22,961 nt of DNA from JAYQUR01 sp038133505 (GTDB lineage: Bacteria; Pseudomonadota; Alphaproteobacteria; MPNO01; UBA830): contig JAYPTI010000032.1 in the NCBI GenBank assembly GCA_038133505.1, positions 1 to 22,961 on the forward strand, given 5' to 3'. Below the pieces are notes generated by a model. The model was given only the letters and a program-made list of their open reading frames with translations. It had not been told where the DNA came from and did not search any database. Below, piece by piece: positions 6,627 to 14,261 of this stretch. A program made the translations under genes and the position numbers. The first letter of the stretch is position 1, and each line of letters opens with the position of its first letter.

Positions 6627-7266
6627 ATCCAGGGGACGAGAGAAGGGCCCGCACCGGCGCGCCGTCCGCCCCGGCGATCTTCATCGGCAGGCACGTGAGG
6701 TTGTACGCACCCGGCGCGACGTCCCGGAGATCGAGACCCTCGACGATGATGACCTCGTTCTCGAGCAGCACGATGTGCGTCGTCGATACCGGGTCGGCGA
6801 AAAGCTGGATCGACAGATAGTCGATGCCGATCAGCCGGATGCCGCGGTCCACGACCCATGCCGCGGCATCGCCCGTGATCGCGGCGAACTCCGTGTCGAA
6901 CGAATGCGCCGGATCGTTCCACAGCGCGGAGTTCTTGGTCTTGAGAAGGAGGCGCGTCGTGCCGTCCGGAACATCGAGCGCCTCCAGATGCGCAGGTTCG
7001 ATTTCCGTCACGTCCGGTATTTCGCCGACGAAACACGGTCCGACAAGCACCCCGAGATCGAGCTGGTCGACGCTCTTGCCGCCCTCGATGAAATGGCAGG
7101 GCGCATCAAGATGCGTGCCGAAATGAACGCCGGTATCGAGACGCGTCACGTTGCAGCGATAGCCGCCCGACATGCTCTTCATCAGCGTCATCTTCGGCTC
7201 CGGATCGCCCGGCCACAGAGGGCCGTCCGGCCGAAACGCGACCGTGATGTCCTTGAGTTCGCTCAT
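6625..7266 (-). CDS. Cyclase/kynurenine formamidase family protein
   Basis: This 213-residue protein belongs to the metal-dependent cyclase/arylformamidase family (PF04199). Its hallmark HFGTHLDAPCHF (residues 48-59) matches the HxGTHxDxPxH metal-binding signature. The length fits bacterial KynB (about 210). ATG 7266, giving MSELKDITVA, is chosen because upstream in-frame extension lacks family similarity and AGGGG lies about ten bases before it. Relatives hydrolyse formylkynurenine, isatin or other amide or lactam bonds. No kynurenine-pathway neighbour (kynureninase, tryptophan dioxygenase) is present, so a different amide substrate is as likely. It is divergent from the MmgE/PrpD gene and converges on the PaaA-like terminator. 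Confidence 0.87.
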   Translation of the reverse strand: MSELKDITVAFRPDGPLWPGDPEPKMTLMKSMSGGYRCNVTRLDTGVHFGTHLDAPCHFIEGGKSVDQLDLGVLVGPCFVGEIPDVTEIEPAHLEALDVPDGTTRLLLKTKNSALWNDPAHSFDTEFAAITGDAAAWVVDRGIRLIGIDYLSIQLFADPVSTTHIVLLENEVIIVEGLDLRDVAPGAYNLTCLPMKIAGADGAPVRALLSSPG

Positions 7267-7382
7267 GCAACCAATCCCCTTTGCCCCAGAGTACCTGTCG
7301 CTGCGGGCAACTCCAACAAGCGCGCACTCTTTGCGTGCCGCTGTGCCCGGACTATTGTCTCGCAAAACCGAGGGAGGATGGC

Positions 7383-8710
7383 GTGACGGAAGGGACGACC
7401 CTGAAACTGGCGGAATACGCCGCATCGATTTCACTCGACGATATCCCGGAGGACGCCGTCGAGGCGGCGCGCGCGTTGCTGTCGGATGCCATCGCCTGCG
7501 CGCTGGCCGGGCACCGCGGCGAAGAGACCGGCCAGCTTGCCGGCATGGCGGGCGGGCTCGGCCAGTCGAGCGAGGCGAGCGTCATCGGCGGCGACCGCCT
7601 GTCGCTCGCGGGCGCCACGCTGATGAACGGCTATCTCATTACCGCCGTCACGATGTGCGACGTTCACCGCGCGACGTTGACCCACATCACGCCCGAGATC
7701 GTGCCGCCGGCGCTCGCAATCGCGGAACGCGACGACGTTTCCGGCCGCGACCTGCTGACGGCAATCGCACTCGGCTGCGAGGTCTCGACGCGCGTCGGTA
7801 TCGGGCTGGATTATCCGGTCTTCCGCGGCAAGGGCTGGCACGGGCCGGGCGTGATCGGCCCGTTCGGCGCGGCGGCCGCGGTCGGCCACCTGCGCGGCTT
7901 CGATGCCGACACCATGGCCCGCGCGTTCGGTCTGGCGGGGAGCCAGTCGGCGGGAACCTTTGCCGCCTGGGGAACGCCGACCGTCAAGTTCCACCAGTGC
8001 CGCGCCGCGCTCTCCGGGCTGATGGCCGCGCTGCTCGCGGAGCAGGACTTCGTCGCGACGGAGGGCTCTACAACACCTATGCCGAGGGCGGGCTGCCGGA
8101 CCTCGTGACCGGGGATCTCGGGCAGCGCTGGGAACTGACACGCATAGCGCTCCGCATGTGGCCGTCGGCGACGGCGCTGCAGGAGGTCATCACCACGCTT
8201 TACAACCTCGTCAGCGAGCATGACGTGGCCTTCGGCGACGTGAAGCATGTCCGCCTCGCGCTGTCCCGGACGCCGTTCGACATGCATGGCGGCTTCGCGA
8301 CCTACAAGGCCAAGTTCGAAGCGCTGCTGTCGGCGCATTACGTGACCGGCGTCTTCCTGCGCGACCGTACCGTGACGCTCGATCAGTTCGAGCCCGCCTG
8401 TTACGACGATGCAGAACTGCGGGATTTTGCGGCCAACAAGGTCGAGATCGTCCTCGACGAAAGCCTCGCCAACGGACAGGCGATTGCGGATGTGGAGATG
8501 GCCGACGGACGGAAGCTGTCCGCGCGCTGCGACCATCCGCTCGGCTCCCCGGAAAACCCGATGTCGGCGGCGCAGTCGGAGGAAAAGCTCCGGACCTGCG
8601 CGGGCTATGCGATTTCGGACAAGCAGACCGACGCGCTCGTCGCTGCGATCGCGGGTATCGAGAACCTGCCGTCGGCGCGTTCCTTCGTCGATCTCCTCCG
8701 CGCAAGCTGA
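7383..8710 (+). pseudogene. MmgE/PrpD family protein, reading frame broken
   Basis: Two adjoining frames each encode part of one MmgE/PrpD (2-methylcitrate dehydratase/iminodisuccinate epimerase superfamily) protein. The N-terminal part runs from GTG 7383 (GGGAGG at 7372-7377) through VKFHQCRAALSG to about 8057. The C-terminal part, from GGLYNTYAEGG onward in a different frame, runs to TGA 8710. In family members as I recall them, roughly eight to ten residues lie between these blocks. A deletion of about 20-26 bases near 8055-8066 is therefore more likely than a single-base slip. The remaining roughly 440 residues look intact and conserved, so the break is either recent or an assembly error. 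Family enzymes dehydrate or epimerise tricarboxylic or related acids. The stop lies five bases from the converging dehydrogenase gene. Confidence 0.75.
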
Positions 8711-8715
8711 GAAAG

Positions 8716-9648
8716 TCAGTACCCCCGGCGCGTGTCGACGAGGCCGGTCATCTCGCGTCCTTCGCGGATGCGGCGGATGTTTTGGGCGATAACCGCCGCG
8801 CCGGACTCGGGCAGCGTCCAGGCCGCCGCGTGCGGGAACATAACGATCTTCGGGTGCGCCCAGAACGGATGGTCGGCAGGCAGCGGCTCTTCGCGATAGA
8901 CGTCGAGCGATGCTGCCGACAGACGACCGCCGTCGAGCGCGTCCAGCAGATCCTCGTCGACGACGTGGCGGCCGCGCGCCGCGTTGATCAGAACCGCGCC
9001 GCGGGGCAGGGCGCCGAACGCCGTCGCATCGAGAAGATCCTCCGTCTCGGGCGTCAGCGGCAGCAGGTTTATCAGAATGTCGCTGCGTTCGAGCACGGCG
9101 AACAGGCCGTCCTCGCCGGTCCGGCAATCGACGCCGTCGATGCGCTTCTCGGTCCGCGACCATCCCGCAACGTCGAACCCGAACCCGAGCAGCGTTTCCG
9201 CACAGGCCGATCCGAGATGCCCGAGGCCCAGAATGCCGACGCGGCGGTCGCGCGACAGGGTCTGGCGCAGGAGCTTCCATTCGCCGCGCGCCTGCTGCGC
9301 CCTGTATTCCGGATCGCGCCGGTGATGGCGCAGCACTTCGAGGGTCACGAACTCGACCATGCCGGTCTTCAGGCCTGGATCGATCAGCCGTGCGACCGGC
9401 ACGCCGCGGGGCAGCGTATCGTCCCGCAACACGTGCTCGACGCCGGCGCCGAGCGACTGGATCGCCTTCAGGTTCGGAAACGTCGCAAGGACACCTTTCG
9501 GCGGCTGCCAGACGAGCGCGAAGTCGATATCCTCCACGACGCCCTTGATGTCCGGCCACACCCGGATGTCGAGATCGGGAATTTCGTCACGCAGCGCATC
9601 GGACCAGACTGTTGCGTCCTCGCCCGCGCACATGAACAGAAGGGCCAT
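8716..9648 (-). CDS. D-2-hydroxyacid dehydrogenase, glyoxylate/hydroxypyruvate reductase A-like
   Basis: This 310-residue NAD(P)-dependent dehydrogenase is of the GhrA type. The Rossmann motif GILGLGHLGSA lies near the middle. The catalytic Arg is in NAARG, the catalytic Glu in YREEPLP, and the catalytic His in FPHAAAWT. QSLGAGVEH in the N-terminal catalytic domain is typical of GhrA. It likely reduces glyoxylate, hydroxypyruvate or a similar 2-oxoacid. ATG 9648 is the only good start. It is divergent from the aspartate dehydrogenase gene across 86 bases and converges with the MmgE/PrpD gene at a five-base gap with no visible terminator. The exact substrate is not decided. Confidence 0.9.
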   Translation of the reverse strand: MALLFMCAGEDATVWSDALRDEIPDLDIRVWPDIKGVVEDIDFALVWQPPKGVLATFPNLKAIQSLGAGVEHVLRDDTLPRGVPVARLIDPGLKTGMVEFVTLEVLRHHRRDPEYRAQQARGEWKLLRQTLSRDRRVGILGLGHLGSACAETLLGFGFDVAGWSRTEKRIDGVDCRTGEDGLFAVLERSDILINLLPLTPETEDLLDATAFGALPRGAVLINAARGRHVVDEDLLDALDGGRLSAASLDVYREEPLPADHPFWAHPKIVMFPHAAAWTLPESGAAVIAQNIRRIREGREMTGLVDTRRGY

Positions 9649-9734
9649 GCAATTCTGCCGGTTCGATATACTTTGCTAGGCTTGCACTTTGGCGGTAAGC
9701 CGGGGACAAGTCACGGAAAGAAACGGAGGCTCAT

Positions 9735-10535
9735 GTGAAGGTGGGAATTGCCGGTTTCGGCACCATCGGCAAGCCGGTTGCGGCCGCATTGCACAAGGGG
9801 ATCGAAGGTCTCGAACTGGCCGCGGTCTGCTCACGCGACCGCGACAAGGCACGTGCGAATATGGACGGGCTGTGCGATCCGGTGCCTGTCGTCTCCGCGG
9901 AAGAACTGGCGGAGATGTGCGACGTCGTCGTCGAGTGCGTGCCCAAGGCCGCATTCCGAGAGGTCGCCGAGCCGGCGCTGAAGGCGGGACGGATCTTCGT
10001 CACGGTAAGCGGCGCCGGGCTTCTGCAGCATCCCGACGTCGTCGACATCGCGCGCACGAACGGCGCCCAGATCATCCTCGCGACCGGGGCGCTGCTCGGC
10101 CTCGACGCGGTCCGCGCGGCGGCAGAGGGCGACATCGCCGAAGTCCGCATGATCACGCGAAAGCCGCCCTATTCGCTGAAGGGCGCGCCCTATCTGGAAC
10201 GGAACGGCATCTCGATCGACAACCTGTCCGCACCGCTCAAGGTCTTCGAAGGCAGCGCGCGCGAAGGCGCGGCGGGATTTCCCGCCAACGTCAACGTCGC
10301 CGCGGCTTTGGGCCTGGCCGGCATCGGTCCCGACCGGACGACGCTCGAAATCTGGGCCGACCCGGCGCTCGACCGCAACTCGCACCGCATCGAAGTGGAA
10401 GCCGACAGCGCCCGCTTCAGCCTCAGCATCGAAAACGTACCGTCCGAGGAAAATCCCGGCACCGGGCGCATCACGCCGCTCAGCGTCATCGCGACGCTGC
10501 GCGGGCTGACCGCGCCGCTCAAGGTCGGGACCTGA
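9735..10535 (+). CDS. nadX: Aspartate dehydrogenase (NadX family)
   Basis: This 266-residue protein has an N-terminal Rossmann fold (GIAGFGTIG) and the family segment FPANVNVAAALGLAGIG, followed by the C-terminal aspartate-dehydrogenase domain (DUF108). Known members oxidise L-aspartate to iminoaspartate/oxaloacetate, feeding NAD synthesis or acting catabolically. No nadA, nadB or nadC is nearby, and the next genes are a crotonase and a CoA ligase. Another amino-acid-like substrate or a catabolic role is therefore possible. The start must be GTG 9735, with GGAGG at 9725-9729. The overlapping ATG at 9733 is followed directly by TGA. First gene of a four-gene plus-strand unit. Confidence 0.85.
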   Translation: MKVGIAGFGTIGKPVAAALHKGIEGLELAAVCSRDRDKARANMDGLCDPVPVVSAEELAEMCDVVVECVPKAAFREVAEPALKAGRIFVTVSGAGLLQHPDVVDIARTNGAQIILATGALLGLDAVRAAAEGDIAEVRMITRKPPYSLKGAPYLERNGISIDNLSAPLKVFEGSAREGAAGFPANVNVAAALGLAGIGPDRTTLEIWADPALDRNSHRIEVEADSARFSLSIENVPSEENPGTGRITPLSVIATLRGLTAPLKVGT

Positions 10536-10556
10536 CGGAGAACAAGGGAGACTGAC

Positions 10557-11453
10557 ATGGAATACAAGGCCCTCAAGTGGGAGGTTCGCGAGAACCCGAA
10601 CAATCCCGGCGAACTGTCGATCGGCGTCATCACGCTTAACCGCCCGGATTTCCTGAATGCGGTCGATGTCCGCATGCGCGTCGAGCTCGATATCCTGTGC
10701 GACGAGATCGCGCATAACAGCAACATCAAGGTCATCGTGATCACCGGCGAGGGCAGAGGCTTCTCGGCCGGCGGCGACCTCAAGACCGAGGCGGACCCGC
10801 TCGGCGCCGGCGACGAGGATTTCGATTTCGGCAATTTCGGCGCCTACAAGGAGATCGCGAGCTATTTCTTCAACGATCTGCGCCATCAGGTGCTGCAGCG
10901 CGCCTTCAGGAAGTTCGAGGACCTGCCGTGCATCGTGATCGCGGCGATCAACGGTCCTGCGGTCGGCATCGGCCTCGAAATCTGCACGCTGTGCGACCTG
11001 AGGTTCGCTTCCGACAGGGCGAAGCTCGGGGAAGTCGCCGTTCCCGCGGGCTTCCTGCCGGAATCCGGCGGCGCGCGGAACCTTCCCAAGCTGGTGGGCG
11101 TCGGCAAGGCGCTCGACATGATCCTGACCGGCAAGATCATCGGAGCAGAGGAAGCGCTCGAGATCGGCCTGGTCGAGAAGGTCTTCCCGCACGATGAGCT
11201 GCTCGACGAGACGTTCGCGTATGCCGCGCAGATCGCGTCGAACCCGTATCTGTCGGTCCGCTTCGCGAAGGACCTCGTGAAGATGTACTGGAACCACAAC
11301 CGCTCGGACGAGGGCTGGGCGCGCGAGTTCGCCGCGATCCAGGAAATCACCCGCACCGGCGACTGCCGAGAGGGCATCCGCGCCTTCCTCGAGAAGCGCC
11401 CGGCCGACTATCGCGGGCCGTACTACGACGCTTCGCCTTACGGAAAGAAATGA
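10557..11453 (+). CDS. Enoyl-CoA hydratase/isomerase (crotonase) family protein
   Basis: This 298-residue crotonase-fold protein has the oxyanion-hole segments FSAGGDL and NGPAVGIGLE. Glu141 (in GIGLE) matches the first catalytic Glu of classical hydratase (Glu144 in rat). The second (Glu164, usually in a QPE motif) is replaced by Ala161, in LGEVAVPAG. Glu159 and Glu169 (in FLPESGG) lie nearby. Acyl-CoA binding is expected. The reaction could be hydration, isomerisation or C-C bond cleavage. The C-terminal helices, about 240-298, fit the family's trimerisation region. ATG 10557 has AAGGGAG upstream, 21 bases after nadX. The CoA ligase follows after four bases, so the two probably act on the same CoA ester. 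Confidence 0.88.
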   Translation: MEYKALKWEVRENPNNPGELSIGVITLNRPDFLNAVDVRMRVELDILCDEIAHNSNIKVIVITGEGRGFSAGGDLKTEADPLGAGDEDFDFGNFGAYKEIASYFFNDLRHQVLQRAFRKFEDLPCIVIAAINGPAVGIGLEICTLCDLRFASDRAKLGEVAVPAGFLPESGGARNLPKLVGVGKALDMILTGKIIGAEEALEIGLVEKVFPHDELLDETFAYAAQIASNPYLSVRFAKDLVKMYWNHNRSDEGWAREFAAIQEITRTGDCREGIRAFLEKRPADYRGPYYDASPYGKK

Positions 11454-11457
11454 CCTG

Positions 11458-13035
11458 ATGCCAGATGGCCTGCCGCCCACGCCGCCGGGCTACCGGGAGA
11501 TTCCGGATCGCCTGAATATCGCCGGCGAAGTCATTGACCGGATTGAGGAAAGGGGACTCCTCGAACGGACTGCTTTCGTCTGGGACGGCGGCGAAATCTC
11601 CTATGCGGATTTCCGCGCACGGGTGAACCGGCTGGCCCACGGGCTCGCCACGTCGGGCATCGAGCGCGGCATGCCGGTGCTGGTGCGGATGCACAACTGC
11701 ATCGAGTTCGCGGAGACCGTCTATGCGCTCCTGAAAATTGGCGCGCTGCCGGTCCTGCAGAACTCGCTGCTCGGTGCGGAAGAGGTCGACTATGTCCTCG
11801 GCCACTCGGACGCCAAGGCGGCGGTGACGCTCGGGACGCTGGCCGAGCCCGTCCTGGGGCTCTCCGACAAGCTGTCCGCCGGCATCGTCATCGCGCGCGG
11901 AGAAGCGACAACGGCCGCAAGCGACTACGAAGCCCTGATCGCCGCCGCGCCGGAGGGCGAATATCCGACGGCGGACACGAGCGCGAACGAGCCCGCTTTC
12001 TTCGTCTACACGTCGGGGACGACGGGCCGTCCCAAGGGGATCGTGCACGCGCACCGCTGGGTGGTCGCGCTCGGCGATTCCAACCGCTACCGCCTGCCGC
12101 CCGAAGAGGAAGACCGGGCCTACGCCACCGGCGAATGGAGCTTCATCAGCGCGCTCGGCCACAACGTGATGTTCCCGATCCGCAACGGCGTCACCGGCGT
12201 GATCCTCGAGGACCGGCCGAGCGCGGAGAACGTCCTTGCGACGATCCAGCGCCACAAGGTGACGCTGATGTATTCGGTCGCCACCGTCTATCGCCGCATC
12301 CTCGCCATCGACGGCGTGGAGAACGACTACGACCTGTCGAGCCTCCGCGGCTGCAACGCGACCGGCGAAGCGCTCGAAGCCGCAACCTGGCAGGAATTCA
12401 AGGATCGCATCGGCTGCGACATCTGGGAGCATTACGGCGTCTCGGAGATGCAGATGGTCCTGGGGCAGGGGCCGCTGCAGCCCGTGAAGCCGGGCTCCAT
12501 CGGCGTGCCGATCCCGGGCACCCGCGTGGCGGTGATGGACGACGACTTCAACGAGCTGCCGCCGGACGAGGTCGGTCATTTCCTGATCGCGTCGGACAAT
12601 CCGGGTTTCTTCCTCGGCTATCACAAGGATCCCGAAAAGACGGCCGAGGTCGTTCACGACGGCTGGTATCACACGGGCGACCTCGCATCCCGCGATGCCG
12701 ACGGCTACTACTATATCGCCGGCCGCAGCGACGACTGCTTCAAGAGCCGCGGCATCTTCATTTCGCCCTACGAGATCGAGAACGTGCTCCGGCAGCATCC
12801 GGCGGTGGTCGAGGCGTGCATTGTGCCGCTGAAGGATGCGGAAATCGGCAACCGGATCCGCGCCGTCTGCGTCGTCCGTGACGGCGAGACGGCGGGCGAC
12901 GCGCTGGCCGAGCAGATCCGGCAGGACGTCCGCAGCCGCATCGCGCCCTACAAGGCTCCCCACGTCGTCGAATTCGTCGACGCGCTCCCGAAAAGCCCGG
13001 TGGGCAAGGTCCTGCGTCGGGAGGTCGTGTCCTGA
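11458..13035 (+). CDS. Acyl-CoA synthetase, benzoate-CoA-ligase-like
   Basis: This 525-residue AMP-forming acid-CoA ligase has the P-loop-like YTSGTTGRPKG (184-194), motif A5 YGVSEM (326-331), the hinge region near GRSDDCFKSRGIFISPYEIE, and the C-terminal adenylation lysine Lys517 in SPVGKVLRRE. The opening with RLNIAGEVID and the IFISPYEIE segment resemble benzoate/2-aminobenzoate-CoA ligases more than long-chain fatty-acid ligases. That resemblance is from memory, and the substrate is unproven. It would activate an organic acid to its CoA ester for the crotonase encoded four bases upstream. The stop codon TGA 13033-13035 overlaps the probable CTG start of the exporter gene. Confidence 0.88.
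   Translation: MPDGLPPTPPGYREIPDRLNIAGEVIDRIEERGLLERTAFVWDGGEISYADFRARVNRLAHGLATSGIERGMPVLVRMHNCIEFAETVYALLKIGALPVLQNSLLGAEEVDYVLGHSDAKAAVTLGTLAEPVLGLSDKLSAGIVIARGEATTAASDYEALIAAAPEGEYPTADTSANEPAFFVYTSGTTGRPKGIVHAHRWVVALGDSNRYRLPPEEEDRAYATGEWSFISALGHNVMFPIRNGVTGVILEDRPSAENVLATIQRHKVTLMYSVATVYRRILAIDGVENDYDLSSLRGCNATGEALEAATWQEFKDRIGCDIWEHYGVSEMQMVLGQGPLQPVKPGSIGVPIPGTRVAVMDDDFNELPPDEVGHFLIASDNPGFFLGYHKDPEKTAEVVHDGWYHTGDLASRDADGYYYIAGRSDDCFKSRGIFISPYEIENVLRQHPAVVEACIVPLKDAEIGNRIRAVCVVRDGETAGDALAEQIRQDVRSRIAPYKAPHVVEFVDALPKSPVGKVLRREVVS
13019..13024 (+). promoter_or_regulatory. Ribosome binding site that fixes a CTG start
   Basis: GGGAGG (with T following) lies inside the last codons of the CoA ligase gene, seven bases before CTG 13032. 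No ATG, GTG or TTG in the exporter frame is placed correctly behind it. Confidence 0.55.
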
Positions 13036-14255
13036 CCGACGCATCTCCCGCCACAAAGAGCGGCCCGGGCTGGCTGTTTCTCGTCGCGCTGATCGCGATC
13101 ACGCTGATCGGCCCGCTCGCCGTCCACATGTATCTGCCGATCATGCCGGTCATCCAGCAGATCTTCGGCGTCTCGACGGTGATGACGACGCTGACTTTCA
13201 GCATGGTGCTGTTCGTCATGGCGTTCGGCACGCTGATCTACGGCAGCGCGTCCGACCGATACGGCCGCAAACCGGTTCTTCTCGTCGGTCTCGCGCTGTT
13301 CGTCGCCGGCTCGATCATCTGCGCCGTCGCGCCCGGTTTCGAAGTCCTGATCGCCGGACGGCTCCTGCAGGCCCTTGCCGCCGGCTGCGGCGTGGTACTG
13401 GCACGCGCGATCGCCCGGGATGTGTACGGCCCCGAAAAGCTCGCGCAGGTCATCGCCTATATCACCGCGGCCTACGTTCTCGGACCGACGCTCGCACCGC
13501 CGATCGGCGGCGGTATTTCGGATTTGTTCGGCTGGCAATCCGTGTTCGTCTTCGCGACCGTCACGTCGCTCGTCGTCATCGTCCTCGGCAGCCTCGTGAT
13601 CCGGGAAACGCATCATAACCGGCGGACCGGCCCGCGCAGGGGAGGATCGCTGCTGCGCGACTACGGCCGGCTGATCCGCAACCGCGAATTCGTCGGCTAC
13701 GCGTTCTTTCCGGCCTTCAGCTCCGCCTCCTTTTTCGCCCTCGCGACGTACAGCAGCTACCTGATGCAGGATCACTACCAGGGCACGTCCGGCGAGTACG
13801 GCCTTTATTTCATGATCCTGACGATCACCTTCATGGGGGGAAACTTCATCAGCGGGCGGATCGGAACGCGGGTCACTTCCGACTACATGGTCGTTTTCGG
13901 CGGCGTCCTGACGTTGATCACCATCGAGATCCTCGCGATCGCCGTGCTGTTCATGCCGATGGAGCCGTTGGCGCTGTTCATTCCCGGCGGCCTGATGAGC
14001 ATCGGTCAGGGCCTCGCGATGCCGCATGCGCAGGCAGCCGCGATCAACGCCGAATCCGACCTGACCGGCACAGCGTCCGGCACGGTGATGTTCCTGAATT
14101 TCTTCGCCCCGGCCTCGTCGTCGCTGTTCATCTCGGCGCTTTACGACGGGTCGTTCATGCCGCTGGTCGTGATCGTTTTCGTCCTCAGCCTGATGTCGCT
14201 GCTAAGCGGCATTTACGGGAACCTGCATCACCGGCGGCGCATCGCGGCGGCCTGA
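13032..14255 (+). CDS. Bcr/CflA-type MFS drug-resistance transporter, probable CTG start
   Basis: This is a 12-helix drug:H+ antiporter-type MFS protein. The first ATG in frame (13128) would cut helix 1 in half. The open frame upstream encodes the missing part (GWLFLVALIAITLIGPLAV), with no ATG, GTG or TTG before the previous gene's stop region. CTG 13032 overlaps that stop as CTGA, lies behind GGGAGG, and gives 407 residues, the usual family length. Helix 1 has HMYLPIMP where relatives usually carry DMYLPA. Motif A is YGSASDRYGRKPVL. It is the last gene of the nadX-crotonase-ligase unit and may export a product or intermediate of that pathway. Its stop is six bases from the converging binding-protein gene. 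Confidence 0.8.
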   Translation: MTDASPATKSGPGWLFLVALIAITLIGPLAVHMYLPIMPVIQQIFGVSTVMTTLTFSMVLFVMAFGTLIYGSASDRYGRKPVLLVGLALFVAGSIICAVAPGFEVLIAGRLLQALAAGCGVVLARAIARDVYGPEKLAQVIAYITAAYVLGPTLAPPIGGGISDLFGWQSVFVFATVTSLVVIVLGSLVIRETHHNRRTGPRRGGSLLRDYGRLIRNREFVGYAFFPAFSSASFFALATYSSYLMQDHYQGTSGEYGLYFMILTITFMGGNFISGRIGTRVTSDYMVVFGGVLTLITIEILAIAVLFMPMEPLALFIPGGLMSIGQGLAMPHAQAAAINAESDLTGTASGTVMFLNFFAPASSSLFISALYDGSFMPLVVIVFVLSLMSLLSGIYGNLHHRRRIAAA

Positions 14256-14261
14256 ACGCCC

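Noticed and set aside
8705..8720. Terminator between the converging MmgE/PrpD and dehydrogenase genes
   Set aside because: Only five bases separate the stops, and no hairpin with a T tract is present.
7811..9559. Long minus-strand frame overlapping MmgE/PrpD and the GhrA-like gene
   Set aside because: It is out of frame with the clear dehydrogenase and antisense to the MmgE/PrpD coding frames, and has no recognisable motif.
13027..13029. GTG as start of the exporter
   Set aside because: It is in the frame of the CoA ligase (GTG TCC TGA), not of the exporter.
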